From Balanoglossus misakiensis (taxonomy: Eukaryota; Hemichordata): 64,000 nt of DNA. Within the stretch, counting starts at the first letter, position 1. Each line of letters opens with the position of its first letter. The notes below the pieces were generated by a model. It was not told where the DNA came from, searched no databases, and saw only the letters and a list, made by a program, of their open reading frames with translations. The translations under genes were made by a program, and so were the position numbers. The stretch spans positions 930,001 to 994,000 of the forward strand of contig CM082583.2 in assembly GCA_040954595.2 (NCBI GenBank). The letters run 5' to 3'. Of the stretch, positions 9,734-20,890 are shown one piece after another.

Positions 9734-12110
9734 GATGAACGGGAATTCAATGTTAGAAAACCCGTGTGGAAAGTATCTCTACCCGTTTGAAACTATGAAA
9801 AGAATTTATTCTTATTTATTTTGTAAAAAAAGACAATTTTTCGAAAAAAAGTTGAAAATGGTAATTTTGTCTTGGGTGATTCAAATTATACCGCCTTTTC
9901 TGCAATTTGCAGCACTTTTTGCAAGAGAACGACACTTCATGCTCCATAATATTTCCGAAAATGAAGAAAAGAGTTAATTTTTTATGATTTTTCAAATATT
10001 TACCATTTTTGTCAAAATATGGCCAAAATGGCTATTTTTCTTGAATTCCGTCAATATCTCTGCATTTTTGGAGTGGTCGAGAGTTTTAACATACAATCAA
10101 CATGTCATATATGATCAGGGCACCAAATTCGAAGAACAAAGGTTTTTTTTATTTTTTTTTCTAAAAATGACATTTTCAAGGAAAATTTGGTAAAACGCAA
10201 TTTTGTCTGCAGTGAGCCAAATTAGACGGTCTTTTGTGGAATTTGTATCGATATATACATACGAAGAGCATTCTATACTCCATCAGATTTCCGAAAATGT
10301 AGAAAACAGGTATTTTTTGTAATTTTCAAAAATTTACCATTTTGACCAAATTGTGGCTAAAATTGTTATTTTCGTGTTGAATGCCGCCAGTGTCACTGCT
10401 TTTAAAAGTCATAAAAACTTTTAACATACAAGCAATTGTTAATATATGATCAGGTCACCGAATTAAAAAAATAAAGAATGTTTTGCCTAAAAATGACCTT
10501 TTTGGTGCAAAAACGAATAAAACGCAATTTTGTATTAAATCAGCTCATTCAGAGTGCATTTTTATAATCAGCACCATTTTTACATATAATGGAAATTTCA
10601 TACATCATCAGATATCCAAATATGAAAAAATGATTTAGATTTTAGATGATTGTCCAAAATTAGCTGATATCTGATAAATGTAGTATTGAACCGTTCTGTT
10701 TCTCCCCCCCCTACATTATATGCGGTACGCCGATGTCACCTTACCCGGCAGTACTGCAGGCCGTGCCCCCAACTAACGTCGGTGTTTGAAGCGCCCTGGT
10801 TAAATTCGGGCTTTCTCTATAAATTAACAGGCAATAATGCAGTCCTACCCGAACAAATGTCGAGTGTTGACCCGCTGTGACTTTCCCTCTTCGGTTTGCC
10901 CGACTTAGCCAACGTCTTTGTACTAGAGGGTCGGGTCTTTTGCCGAGCCAGGCCGAAGGAAATCAGACTTGATCACCGTTGCTAACGAACGCTAGTGTCT
11001 GTCATGGTGTGCCGGGGTTTTAGTCGAACCAGGCCGTAGGAAATCTGACTTGATCAACGTGGTCAATGTACGCCTGTTTCTGCTCTAGAGTGCAGGGGCT
11101 TCAGCTGATCCAGGCCGTAGGAAACCCGACGTGATTACCGTTGTTAACTTACGCCAGTCTGTGTCCTATATATAGTGCGGGGCATCAGCCGTGCCAGGCC
11201 TAAGGAAATGTGAGTAGATCAATGTGGTCTCTGTACGCGTGTTTCTGCTCTAGAATGCCAGGGCTTTAGCCAAGCCATGCCGTAGGAAATCTGACTTGAT
11301 CAACGTTGCTAACGAACGCTAGTGTCTGTCATAGTGTGCCGGGGTTTTAGTCGAGCCAAGCCGTAGGAGATCTGACTTGATCATCGTGGTCAATGTACGC
11401 GTGTTTCCGCTCTAAAGTGCCGGGGCTTGAGCTAAACCAGGCCGTAGGAAATCCGACGTAATCACCGTTGATAACTTACGCCAGTCTGTGTCATATAGAG
11501 CCGGGGCACCAGCCGAGTCACGCCGTAGGAAATCTGACTTGATCAACGTGGTCAATGTACGCCTGTTTCTGCTCTAGAGTGCCGGGGCTTCAGCTGAGCC
11601 AGGCCGTAGGAAACCCGACGTGATTACCGTTGTAAACTTACGCCAGTCTGTGTCCTATATATAGTGCCGGGGCATCAGCCGTGCCAGGCCGAAGGAAATG
11701 TGAGTAGATCAACGTGGTCTCTGTACGCGTGTTTCTGCTCTAGAGTGTCAGGGCTTTAGCAAAGCCATGCCGTAGGAAATCTGACTTGATCAACGTTGTT
11801 AACGAACGCTAGTGTCTGTCATAGTGTGCCGGGGTTTTAGTCGAGCCAAGCCGTAGGAGATCAGACTTGATCAACGTGGTCTCTGTACGCGTGTTTCTGC
11901 TCTAGAGTGCCGGGGCTTTATCCAACCTATGCCGTTGAAAATCTGACTTGATCACCGTTGCTAACGTACGCTAGTGTCTGTCATATTGTGACGAGATTTA
12001 GCCGAGCCAGGCCGTAGAAAAATCGACTTGTTCAACGTTATCAGTGTGCAACTGTTTCTGCTCTAGAGTGTCAGGGTTTTAGCCGACTTATGCTGTAGGA
12101 AATCTGAGTT
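9734..12110 (+). repeat. Satellite unit 2 (2377 bp, long monomer block)
   Basis: AT block from 9734, 8-base poly-C run (10704-10711), monomer block 10927-12110 with 14.5 monomers. Its spacer has GTCACCTTACC, GAAGCGCC and AAATTAACAGG, shared only with unit 5. Confidence 0.93.
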
Positions 12111-13076
12111 GATGAACGGGAATTCAATGTTAGAAAACCCGTGTGGAAAGTATCTCTACCCGTTTGAAACTAAGAAAAGAATTTATTCTTGTTTATTTTT
12201 TAAAAAAGACAATTTTTCGAAAACAAGTCGAAAATGGTAATTTTGTCTTGGGTGATTCAATTTATACCACATTTTCTGGAATTTGCAGCACTTTTTACAA
12301 GAGAACGACACTTCATGCTCCATAATATTTCCGAAAATGAAGAAAAGAGTTTATTTTTTATGATTTTTTAAAAATGTACCATTTTGTCAAAATATGGCCA
12401 AAATGGCTATTTTTTCTTGAATTCCGTCAATATCTCTGCATTTTTGGAGTGGTCGAAAATTTTAACATACAATCAACATGTCATATATGATCAGGGCACC
12501 AAATTCGAAGAACGAAGGTTTTTTTATTTTATTTTTCTAAAAATGACATTTTCAAGAAAAATTTGGTAAAACGCAATTTTGTCTGCAGTGAGCCAAATTA
12601 GACGGTCTTTTGTGGAATTTGTATCGATATATATATACGAAGAGCATTCTATACTCCATCAGATTTCCGAAAATGTAGAAAACAGGTATTTTTTGTAATT
12701 TTCAAAAATTTACCATTTTGACCAAATTGTGGTTAAAATTGTTATTTTCGTGTTGAATGCCGCCAGTGTCACTGCTTTTAAAAGTCATAAAAACTTTTAA
12801 CATGAAAGCAATTGCTTATATATGATCAGGCCACCGAATTAAAAAAATAAAGAATGTTTTGCCTAAAAATGACCTTTTTGGTGCAAAAACGAATAAAACG
12901 CAATTTTGTATTAAATCAGCTCATTCAGAGTGCATTTTTTATAATCAGCACCATTTTTACATATATTGGAAATTTCATACATCATCAGATATCCAAATAT
13001 GAAAAAATGATTTAGATTTTAGATGATTGTCCAAAATTAGCTGATATCTAATAAATGTAGTATTGAACCATTCTGT
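12111..13076 (+). repeat. AT-rich block of the reference unit: diverged ~330 bp subrepeats
   Basis: An AATTTTGT landmark recurs at about 12239, 12575 and 12902, i.e. 336 and 327 bp apart. Between landmarks the copies share an ordered set of motifs: CTCCAT followed by TTCCGAAAATG; TTTACCATTTT; a TTGAATxCCG motif; AACATxCAA; ATATATGATCAGG; CACC(A)AATT; AAAAATGACxTTTT. The block is therefore a partial tail copy (~128 bp), two full copies and a partial head copy (~175 bp). The tail plus head nearly make one more copy. No coding signal. Confidence 0.85.
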
Positions 13077-13087
13077 CCCCCCCCCCC
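13077..13087 (+). repeat. Poly-C run at the AT block / spacer junction
   Basis: Eleven C in this unit. Elsewhere the run is 8 to 15 long; in unit 12 it is broken by a T and in unit 10 an A lies inside it. It marks the sharp boundary between AT-rich and GC-richer DNA. Confidence 0.95.
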
Positions 13088-13302
13088 TACATTATATGCG
13101 GTACGCCGATGTCAGCTTACCCGGCAGTACTGCAGGCCGTGCCCCCAAATAACGTCGGTGTTTGAAACGCCCTGGTTAAATTCGGGCTTTCTCTATAAAT
13201 TGACAGGCAATAATGCAGTCCTACCCGAACAAATGTCGAGTGTTGACCCGCTGTGACTTTCCCTCTTCGGTTTGCCCGACTTAGCCAGCGTCTTTGTACT
13301 AA
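13088..13302 (+). repeat. Spacer block (~215 bp) of the reference unit
   Basis: Conserved in every unit, from TACATTATATGCGG to TTTGTACTA. It shows no internal repetition. It contains the palindrome GCAGTACTGC and a TATAAA in CTCTATAAATTG. I see no tRNA, 5S or snRNA signature. It is the only part of the unit that is single copy within the unit. Confidence 0.85.
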
Positions 13303-14160
13303 TGTGTCGGGTCTTTTGCAGAGCCAGGCCGAAGGAAATCCGACTTGATCACCGTTGCTAACGAACGCTAGTGTCTGTCATGGTGTGCCGGGGTTTTAGA
13401 AGAGCCAGGCCGTAGGAGATCTGACTTGATCATCGTGGTCAATGTACGCGTGTTTCCGCTCTAAAGTGCCGGGGCTTCAGCTAAACCATGCCGTAGGAAA
13501 TCCGACGTAATCACCGTTGATAACTTACGCCAGTCTGTGTCATATAGAGCCGGTGCACCAGCCGAATCACGCCGTAGGAAATCTGACTTGATCAACGTGG
13601 TCAATGTACGCCTGTTTCTGCTCTAGAGTGCCGGGGCTTCAGCTGAGCCGGGCCGTAGGAAACCCGACGTGATTACCGTTGTTAACTTACGCCAGTCTGT
13701 GTCCTATATATAGTGCCGGGGCATCAGCCGTGCCAGGCCGAAGGAAATGTGAGTAGATCAACGTGGTCTCTGTACGCGTGTTTCTGCTCTAGAGTGCCGG
13801 GGCTTTATCCAAGCCATGCCGTAGAAAATCTGACTTGATCACCGTTGCTAACGTACGATAGTGTCTGTCATAGTGTGCCGGGGTTTTAGTCGAGCCAAGC
13901 CGTAGGAGATCAGACTTGATCAACGTGGTCTCTGTACGCGTGTTTCTGCTCTAGAGTGCCGGGGCTTTATCCGAGCTATGCCGTAGAAAATCTGACTTGA
14001 TCACCGTTGCTAACTTACGCTAGTGTCTGTCATATTGTGACGGAGATTTAGCCGAGCCAGGCCGTAGAAAAATCGACTTGTTCAACGTTACCAGTGTGCA
14101 ACTGTTTCTGCTCTAGAGTGTCAGGGTTTTAGCCGACTTGTGCTGTAGGAAATCTGAGTT
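13303..14160 (+). repeat. Monomer block of the reference unit: 10.5 x ~82 bp
   Basis: Ten full monomers and one half monomer. They share GCCAGGCCGTAGGAAATC and a TGATCA centre and differ in the second half. Beta has CCGTTGCTAAC...GTCTGTCATA. Alpha has CGTGGTC...TGTACGCGTGTTTCTGCTCTAG. Strict alternation gives a ~163 bp dimer. The first monomer (GTCGGGTCTTTTG) and the last 1.5 (GACGGAGATTT, then GTCAGGGTTTT) are distinct and always present. Confidence 0.92.
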
Positions 14161-16214
14161 GATGAACGGGAATTCAATGTTAGAAAACCCGTGTGTAAAG
14201 TATCTCTACCCGTTTGAAACTAAGAAAAGAATTTATTCTTATTTATTTTGTAAAACAAGACAATTTTTCGAAAAAAAGTCGAAAATGGTAATTTTGTCTT
14301 GGGTGATTCAAATTATACTGCCTTTTCTGGAATTTGCAGCACTTTTTACAAGAGAACGACACTTCATGCTCCATAATATTTCCGAAAATGAAGAAAAGAG
14401 TTTATTTTTTATGATTTTTTAAAAATGTACCATTTTGTCAAAATATGGCCAAAATGGCTATTTTTTCTTGAATTCCGTCAATATCTCTGCATTTTTGGAG
14501 TGGTCGAAAGTTTTAACATACAATCAACATGTCATATATGATCAGGGCACCAAATTCGAAGAACGAAGGTTTTTTTATTTTATTTTTCTAAAAATGACAT
14601 TTTCAAGGAAAATTTGGTAAAACGCAATTTTGTCTGCAGTGAGCCAAATTAGACGGTCTTTTGTGGAATTTGTATCGATATATATATACGAAGAGCATTC
14701 TATACTCCATCAGATTTCCGAAAATGTAGAAAACAGGTATTTTTTGTAATTTTCAAAAATTTACCATTTTGACCAAATTGTGGTTAAAATTGTTATTTTC
14801 GTGTTGAATGCCGCCAGTGTCACTGCTTTTAAAAGTCATAAAAACTTTTAACATGCAAGCAATTGCTTATATATGATCAGGCCACCGAATTAAAAAAATA
14901 AAGAATGTTTTGCCTAAAAATGACCTTTTTGGTGCAAAAACGAATAAAACGCAATTTTGTATTAAATCAGCTCATTCAGAGTGCATTTTTTATAATCAGC
15001 ACCATTTTTACATATATTGAAAATTTCATACATCATCAGATATCCAAATATGAAAAAATGATTTAGATTTTAGATGATTGTCCAAAATTAGCTGATATCT
15101 AATAAATGTAGTATTGAACCGTTCTGTCCCCCCCCCCCCCCTACATTATATGCGGTACGCCGATGTCAGCTTACCCGGCAGTACTGCAGGCCGTGCCCCC
15201 AAATAACGTCGGTGTTTGAAACGCCCTGGTTAAATTGGGGCTTTCTCTATAAATTGACAGGCAATAATGCAGTCCTACCCGAACAAATGTCGAGTGTTGA
15301 CCCGCTGTGACTTTCCCTCGTCGGTTTGCCCGACTTAGCCAACGTCTTTGTACTAATGTGTCGGGTCTTTTGCAGAGCCAGGCCGAAGGAAATCCGACTT
15401 GATCACCGTTGCTAACGAACGCTAGTGTCTGTCATGGTGTGCCGGGGTTTTAGTCGAGCCAGGCCGTAGGAGATCTGACTTGATCATCGTGGTCAATGTA
15501 CGCGTGTTTCCGCTCTAAAGTGCCGGGGCTTCAGCTAAACCATGCCGTAGGAAATCCGACGTAATCACCGTTGATAACTTACGCCAGTCTGTGTCATATA
15601 GAGCCGGTGCACCAGCCGAATCACGCCGTAGGAAATCTGACTTGATCAACGTGGTCAATGTACGCCTGTTTCTGCTCTAGAGTGCCGGGGCTTCAGCTGA
15701 GCCAGGCCGTAGGAAACCCGACGTGATTACCGTTGTTAACTTACGCCAGTCTGTGTCCTATATATAGTGCCGGGGCATCAGCCGTGCCAGGCCGAAGGAA
15801 ATGGGAGTAGATCAACGTGGTCTCTGTACGCGTGTTTCTGCTCTAGAGTGCCGGGGCTTTATCCAAGCCATGCCGTAGAAAATCTGACTTGATCACCGTT
15901 GCTAACGTACGATAGTGTCTGTCATAGTGTGCCGGGGTTTTAGTCGAGCCAAGCCGTAGGAGATCAGACTTCATCAACGTGGTCTCTGTACGCGTGTTTC
16001 TGCTCTAGAGTGCCGGGGCTTTATCCAAGCCATGCCGTAGAAAATCTGACTTGATCACCGTTGCTAACGTACGCTAGTGTCTGTCATATTGTGACGGAGA
16101 TTTAGCCGAGCCAGGCCGTAGAAAAATCGACTTGTTCAACGTTACCAGTGTGCAACTGTTTCTGCTCTAGAGTGTCAGGGTTTTAGCCGACTTATGCTGT
16201 AGGAAATCTGAGTT
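14161..16214 (+). repeat. Satellite unit 4 (2054 bp, type IV-like)
   Basis: Poly-C run of 14 (15128-15141); monomer block 15357-16214 with 10.5 monomers. It has GAACGAAGG like type IV, but CTGCCTTTTCTGG instead of ACCACATTTTC. It shares ATATTGAAAATTTC with unit 11. Confidence 0.93.
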
Positions 16215-18513
16215 GATGAACGGGAATTCAATGTTAGAAAACCCGTGTGGAAAGTATCTCCTCCCGTTTGAAACTAAGAAAAGAATTTATTCTTATTTAT
16301 TTTGTTAAAAAGACAATTTTTCGAAAAAAAGTCGAAAATGGTAATTTTGTCTTGGGTGATTCAAATTATACCACCTTTTCTGGAATTTGCAGCACTTTTT
16401 ACAAGAGAACGACACTTCATGCTCCATAATATTTCCGAAAATGAAGAAAATAGTTAATTTTTTATGATTTTTTAAAAATTTACCATTTTTGTCAAAATAT
16501 GGCCAAAATGGCTATTTTTTCTTGAATTCCGTCAATATCTCTGCATTTTTGGAGTGGTCGAAAGTTTTAACATACAATCAACATGTCATATATGATCAGG
16601 GCACCACATTTGAAGAACAAAGGTTTTTTTATTTTTTTTTCTAAAAATGACATTTTCAAGGAAAATTTGGTAAAACGCAATTTTGTCTGCAGTGAGCCTA
16701 ATTAGACGGTCTTTTGTGGAATTTGTATCGATATATACATACGAAGAGCATTCTATACTCCATCAGATTTCCAAAAATGTAGAAAACAGGTATTTTTTGT
16801 AATTTTCAAAAATTTACCATTTTGACCAAATTGTGGCTAAAATTGTTATTTTCGTGTTGAATGCCGCCAGTGTCACTGCTTTTAAAAGTCATAAAAACTT
16901 TTAACATACAAGCAATTGTTTATATATGATCAGGTCACCGAATTAAAAAAATAAAGAATGTTTTGCCTAAAAATGACCTTTTTGGTGCAAAAACGAATAA
17001 AACGCAATTTTGTATTAAATCAGCTCATTCAGAGTGCATTTTTATAATCAGCACCATTTTTACATATAATGGAAATTTCATACATCATCAGATATCCAAA
17101 TATGAAAAGATGATTTAGATTTTAGATGATTGTCCAAAATTAGCTGATATCTGATAAATGTAGTATTGAACCGTTCTGTTTCTCCCCCCCCCCCTACATT
17201 ATATGCGGTACGCCGATGTCACCTTACCCGGCAGTACTGCAGGCCGTGCCCCCAACTAACGTCGGTGTTTGAAGCGCCCTGGTTAAATTCGGGCTTTCTC
17301 TATAAATTAACAGGCAATAATGCAGTCCTACCCGAACAAATGTCGAGTGTTGACCCGCTGTGACTTTCCCTCTTCGGTTTGCCCGACTTAGCCAACGTCT
17401 TTGTACTAGAGGGTCGGGTCTTTTGCCGAGCCAGGCCGAAGGAAATCCGACTTGATCACCGTTGCTAACGAACGCTAGTGTCTGTCATGGTGTGCCGGGG
17501 TTTTAGTCGAACCAGGCCGTAGGAAATCTGACTTGATCAACGTGGTCAATGTACGCCTGTTTCTGCTCTAGAGTGCCGGGGCTTCAGCTGATCCAGGCCG
17601 TAGGAAACCCGACGTGATTACCGTTGTTAACTTACGCCAGTCTGTGTCCTATATATAGTGCGGGGCATCAGCCGTGCCAGGCCTATGGAAATGTGAGTAG
17701 ATCAATGTGGTCTCTTTACGCGTGTTTCTGCTCTAGAATGCCAGGGCTTTAGCCAAGCCATGCCGTAGGAAATCTGACTTGATCAACGTTGCTAACGAAC
17801 GTTAGTGTCTGTCATAGTGTGCCGGGGTTTTAGTCGAGCCAAGCCGTAGGAGATCTGACTTGATCATCGTGGTCAATGTACGCGTGTTTCAACTCTAAAG
17901 TGCCGGGGCTTGAGCTAAACCAGGCCGTAGGAAATCCGACGTAATCACCGTTGATAACTTACGCCAGTCTGTGTCATATAGAGCCGGTGCACCAGCGGAG
18001 TCACGCCGTAGGACATCTGACCTGATCAACGTGGTCAATGTACGCCTGTTTCTGCTCTAGAGTGCCGGGGCTTCAGCTGAGCCAGGCCGTAGGAAACCCG
18101 ACGTGATTACCGTTGTTAACTTACGCCAGTCTGTGTCCTATATATAGTGCCGGGGCATCAGCTGTGCCAGGCCGAAGGAAATGGGAGTAGATCAACGTGG
18201 TCTCTGTACGCGTGTTTCTGCTCTAGAGTGCCAGGGCTTTAGCCAAGCCATGCCGTAGGAAATCTGACTTGATCAACGTTGCTAACGAACGCTAGTGTCT
18301 GTCATAGTGTGCCGGGGTTTTAGTCGAGCCAAGCCGTAGGAGATCAGACTTGATCAACGTTGCTAACGTGCGCTAGTGTCTGTCATATTGTGACGGAGAT
18401 TTAGCCGAGCCAGGCCGTAGAAAAATCGACTTGTTCAACGTTACCAGTGTGCAACTGTTTCTGCTCTAGAGTGTCAGGGTTTTAGCCGACTTATGCTGTA
18501 GGAAATCTGAGTT
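16215..18513 (+). repeat. Satellite unit 5 (2299 bp, odd monomer number)
   Basis: Poly-C run of 11 (17184-17194); monomer block 17410-18513 is 1104 bp, three monomers more than the standard block and so out of the two-monomer step. The cause is a hybrid monomer near 18308-18390. The spacer is almost that of unit 2. Confidence 0.93.
18308..18390 (+). repeat. Hybrid alpha/beta monomer breaking the alternation
   Basis: This monomer begins like an alpha copy (GCCGGGGTTTTAGTCGAGCCAAG, then GATCAGACTTGATCAACG) but ends like a beta copy (TTGCTAACGTGCGCTAG). The join falls in GACTTGATCAACGT, which both kinds share. One monomer has been lost relative to the standard alternation. Confidence 0.75.
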
Positions 18514-20890
18514 GATGAATGGGAATTCAATGTTAAAAAACCTGTGTGGAAAGTGTCTCTACCCTTTTGAAACTAAGAAAATAATTTATTCTTATTTATT
18601 TTGTAAAAATCACAATTTTTCGAAAAAAAGTCGAAAATGGTAATTTTGTCATGGGTGATTCAAATTATACCGCCTTTTCTGGAATTTGCAGCACTTTTTA
18701 CAAGAGAACGACACTTCATGCTCCATAATATTTCCGAAAATGAAGAAAAGAGTTAATTTTTTATGATTTTTTTAAAAATTACCATTTTTGTCAAAATATG
18801 GCCAAAATGGCTATTTTTTCTTGAATTCCGTCAATATCTCTGCTTTTTTGGAGTGGTCGAAAGTTTTAACATACAATCAACATGTCATATATGATCAGGG
18901 CACCAAATTCGAAGAACAAAGGTTTTTTTTATTTTTTTTTCTAAAAATGACATTTTCAAGGAAAATTTGGTAAAACGCAATTTTGTCTGCAGTGAGCCAA
19001 ATTGGCCGTTTTTTTGTGGAATTTGTATCGATATATGTATACGAAGAGCATTCTATACTCCATCAGATTTCCGAAAATGTAGAAAACAGGTATTTTTTGT
19101 AATTTTCAAAAATTTACCATTTTGACCGAATTGTGGCTAAAATTGTTATTTTCGTGTTGAATGCCGCCAGTGTCACTGCTTTTAAAAGTCATTAAAACTT
19201 TTAACATACAAGCAATTGTTTATATATGATCAGGTCACCGAATTTAAAGAATAAAGAATGTTTTCCCTAAAAATGACCTTTTTGGTGCAAAAACGAATAA
19301 AACGCAATTTTGTATTAAGTCTGCTCATTCAGAGTGCATTTTTTATAATCAGCACCATTTTTACATATAATGGAAATTTCATACATCATCAGATATCCAA
19401 ATATGAAAAAATGATTTAGATTTTAGATGATTGTCCAAAAGTAGCTGATATGTAATAAATATAGTATTGAACCGTTCTGTTCCCCCCCCCCCCTACATTA
19501 AATGCGGTACGCCGATGTCAGCTTACCCGTCAGTACTGCAGGCCGTGCCCACAACTAACGTCGGTGTTTGAAACGCCCTGGTTAAATTCGGGCTTTCTCT
19601 ATAAATTGACAGGCAATATTGTAGTCCTACCGGAACAAATGTCGAGTGTTGACCCGCTGTGACTTTCCCTCTTCGGTTTGCCCGACTTAGCCAACGTCTT
19701 TGTACTAGAGTGTCGGGTGTTTTGCAGAGCCAGGCCGAAGGAAATCCGACTTGATCACCGTTGCTAACGAACGCTAGTGTCTGTCATGGTGTGCCGGGGT
19801 TTTAGTCGAGCCAGGCCGTAGGAGATCTGACTTGATCATCGTGGTCAATGTACGCGTGTTTCCGCTCTAAAGTGCCGGGGCTTCAGCTAAACCAGGCCGT
19901 AGGAAATCCGACGTAATCACCGTTGATAACTTACGCCAGTCTGTGTCATATAGAGCCGGTGCACCAGCCGAGTCACGCCGTAGGAATCTAATTTGATCAA
20001 CGTGGTCAATGTACGCCTGTTTCTGCTCTAGAGTGCCGGGGCTTCAGCTGAGCCAGGCCGTAGGAAACCCGACGTGATTACCGTTGTTAACTTACGCCAG
20101 TCTGTGTCCTATATATAGTGCGGGGCATCAGCCGTGCCAGGCCTAAGGAAATGTGAGTAGATCAATGTGGTCTCTGTACGCGTGTTTCTGCTCTAGAATG
20201 CCAGGGCTTTAGCCAAGCCATGCCGTAGGAAATCTGAATTGATCAACGTTGCTAACGAACGCTAGTGTCTGTCATAGTGTGCCGGGGTTTTAGTCGAGCC
20301 AAGCCGTAGGAGATCTGACTTGATCATCGTGGTCAATGTACGCGTGTTTCCGCTCTAAAGTGCCGGGGCTTGAGCTAAACCAGGCCGTAGGAAATCCGAC
20401 GTAATCACCGTTGATAACTTACGCCAGTCTGTGTCATATAGAGCCGGTGCACCAGCGGAGTCACGCCGTAGGAATCTGATTTGATCAACGTGGTCAATGT
20501 ACGCCTGTTTCTGCTCTAGAGTGCCGGGGCTTCAGCTGAGCCAGGCCGTAGGAAACCCGACGTGATTACCGTTGTTAACTTACGCAAGTCTTGTCCTATA
20601 TATACTGCCGGGGCATCAGCCGTGCCAGGCCGAAGGAAATGTGAGTAGATCAACGTGGTTTCTGTACGCGTGTTTCTGCTCTAGAGTGCCAGGGCTTTAG
20701 CCAAGCCATGCCGTAGGAAATCTGACTTGATCAACGTTGCTAACGAACGCTAGTGTCTGTCATATTGTGACGGAGATTTAGCCGAGCCAGGCCGTAGAAA
20801 AATCGACTTGTTCAACGTTACCAGTGTGCAACTGTTTCTGCTCTAGAGTGTCAGGGTTTTAGCCGACTTATGCTGTAGGAAATCTGAGTT
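18514..20890 (+). repeat. Satellite unit 6 (2377 bp, type I)
   Basis: Type I AT block (ATTGGCCG near 19002); poly-C run of 12 (19482-19493); spacer with CCCGTCAGTACTG and GCCCACAAC; 14.5-monomer block 19709-20890, close in sequence and layout to the block at 1-1182. Confidence 0.93.

Larger units (their letters stand above)
12111..14160 (+). repeat. Satellite unit 3 (2050 bp, type IV), reference unit
   Basis: Typical-length unit used here to describe the architecture. Its parts are listed separately at 12111-13076, 13077-13087, 13088-13302 and 13303-14160. Type IV markers: ACCACATTTTCTGG near 12266 and GAACGAAGG near 12509. Confidence 0.94.

Noticed and set aside
9734-12110. Ribosomal DNA intergenic spacer
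   Set aside because: Subrepeats and variable length fit, but no 18S, 5.8S, 28S or 5S sequence occurs anywhere in 64 kb.
12130-12180. CENP-B box in the AT block (CCCGTTTGAAACTAA)
   Set aside because: On the reverse strand it misses one of the essential core positions. One near match in AT-rich DNA is weak, and the box is not expected in all animals.
13088-13302. tRNA, snRNA or other RNA gene in the spacer
   Set aside because: GGTTAAATTCGGGC slightly resembles a B box, but there is no A box, cloverleaf or terminator at the right spacing.
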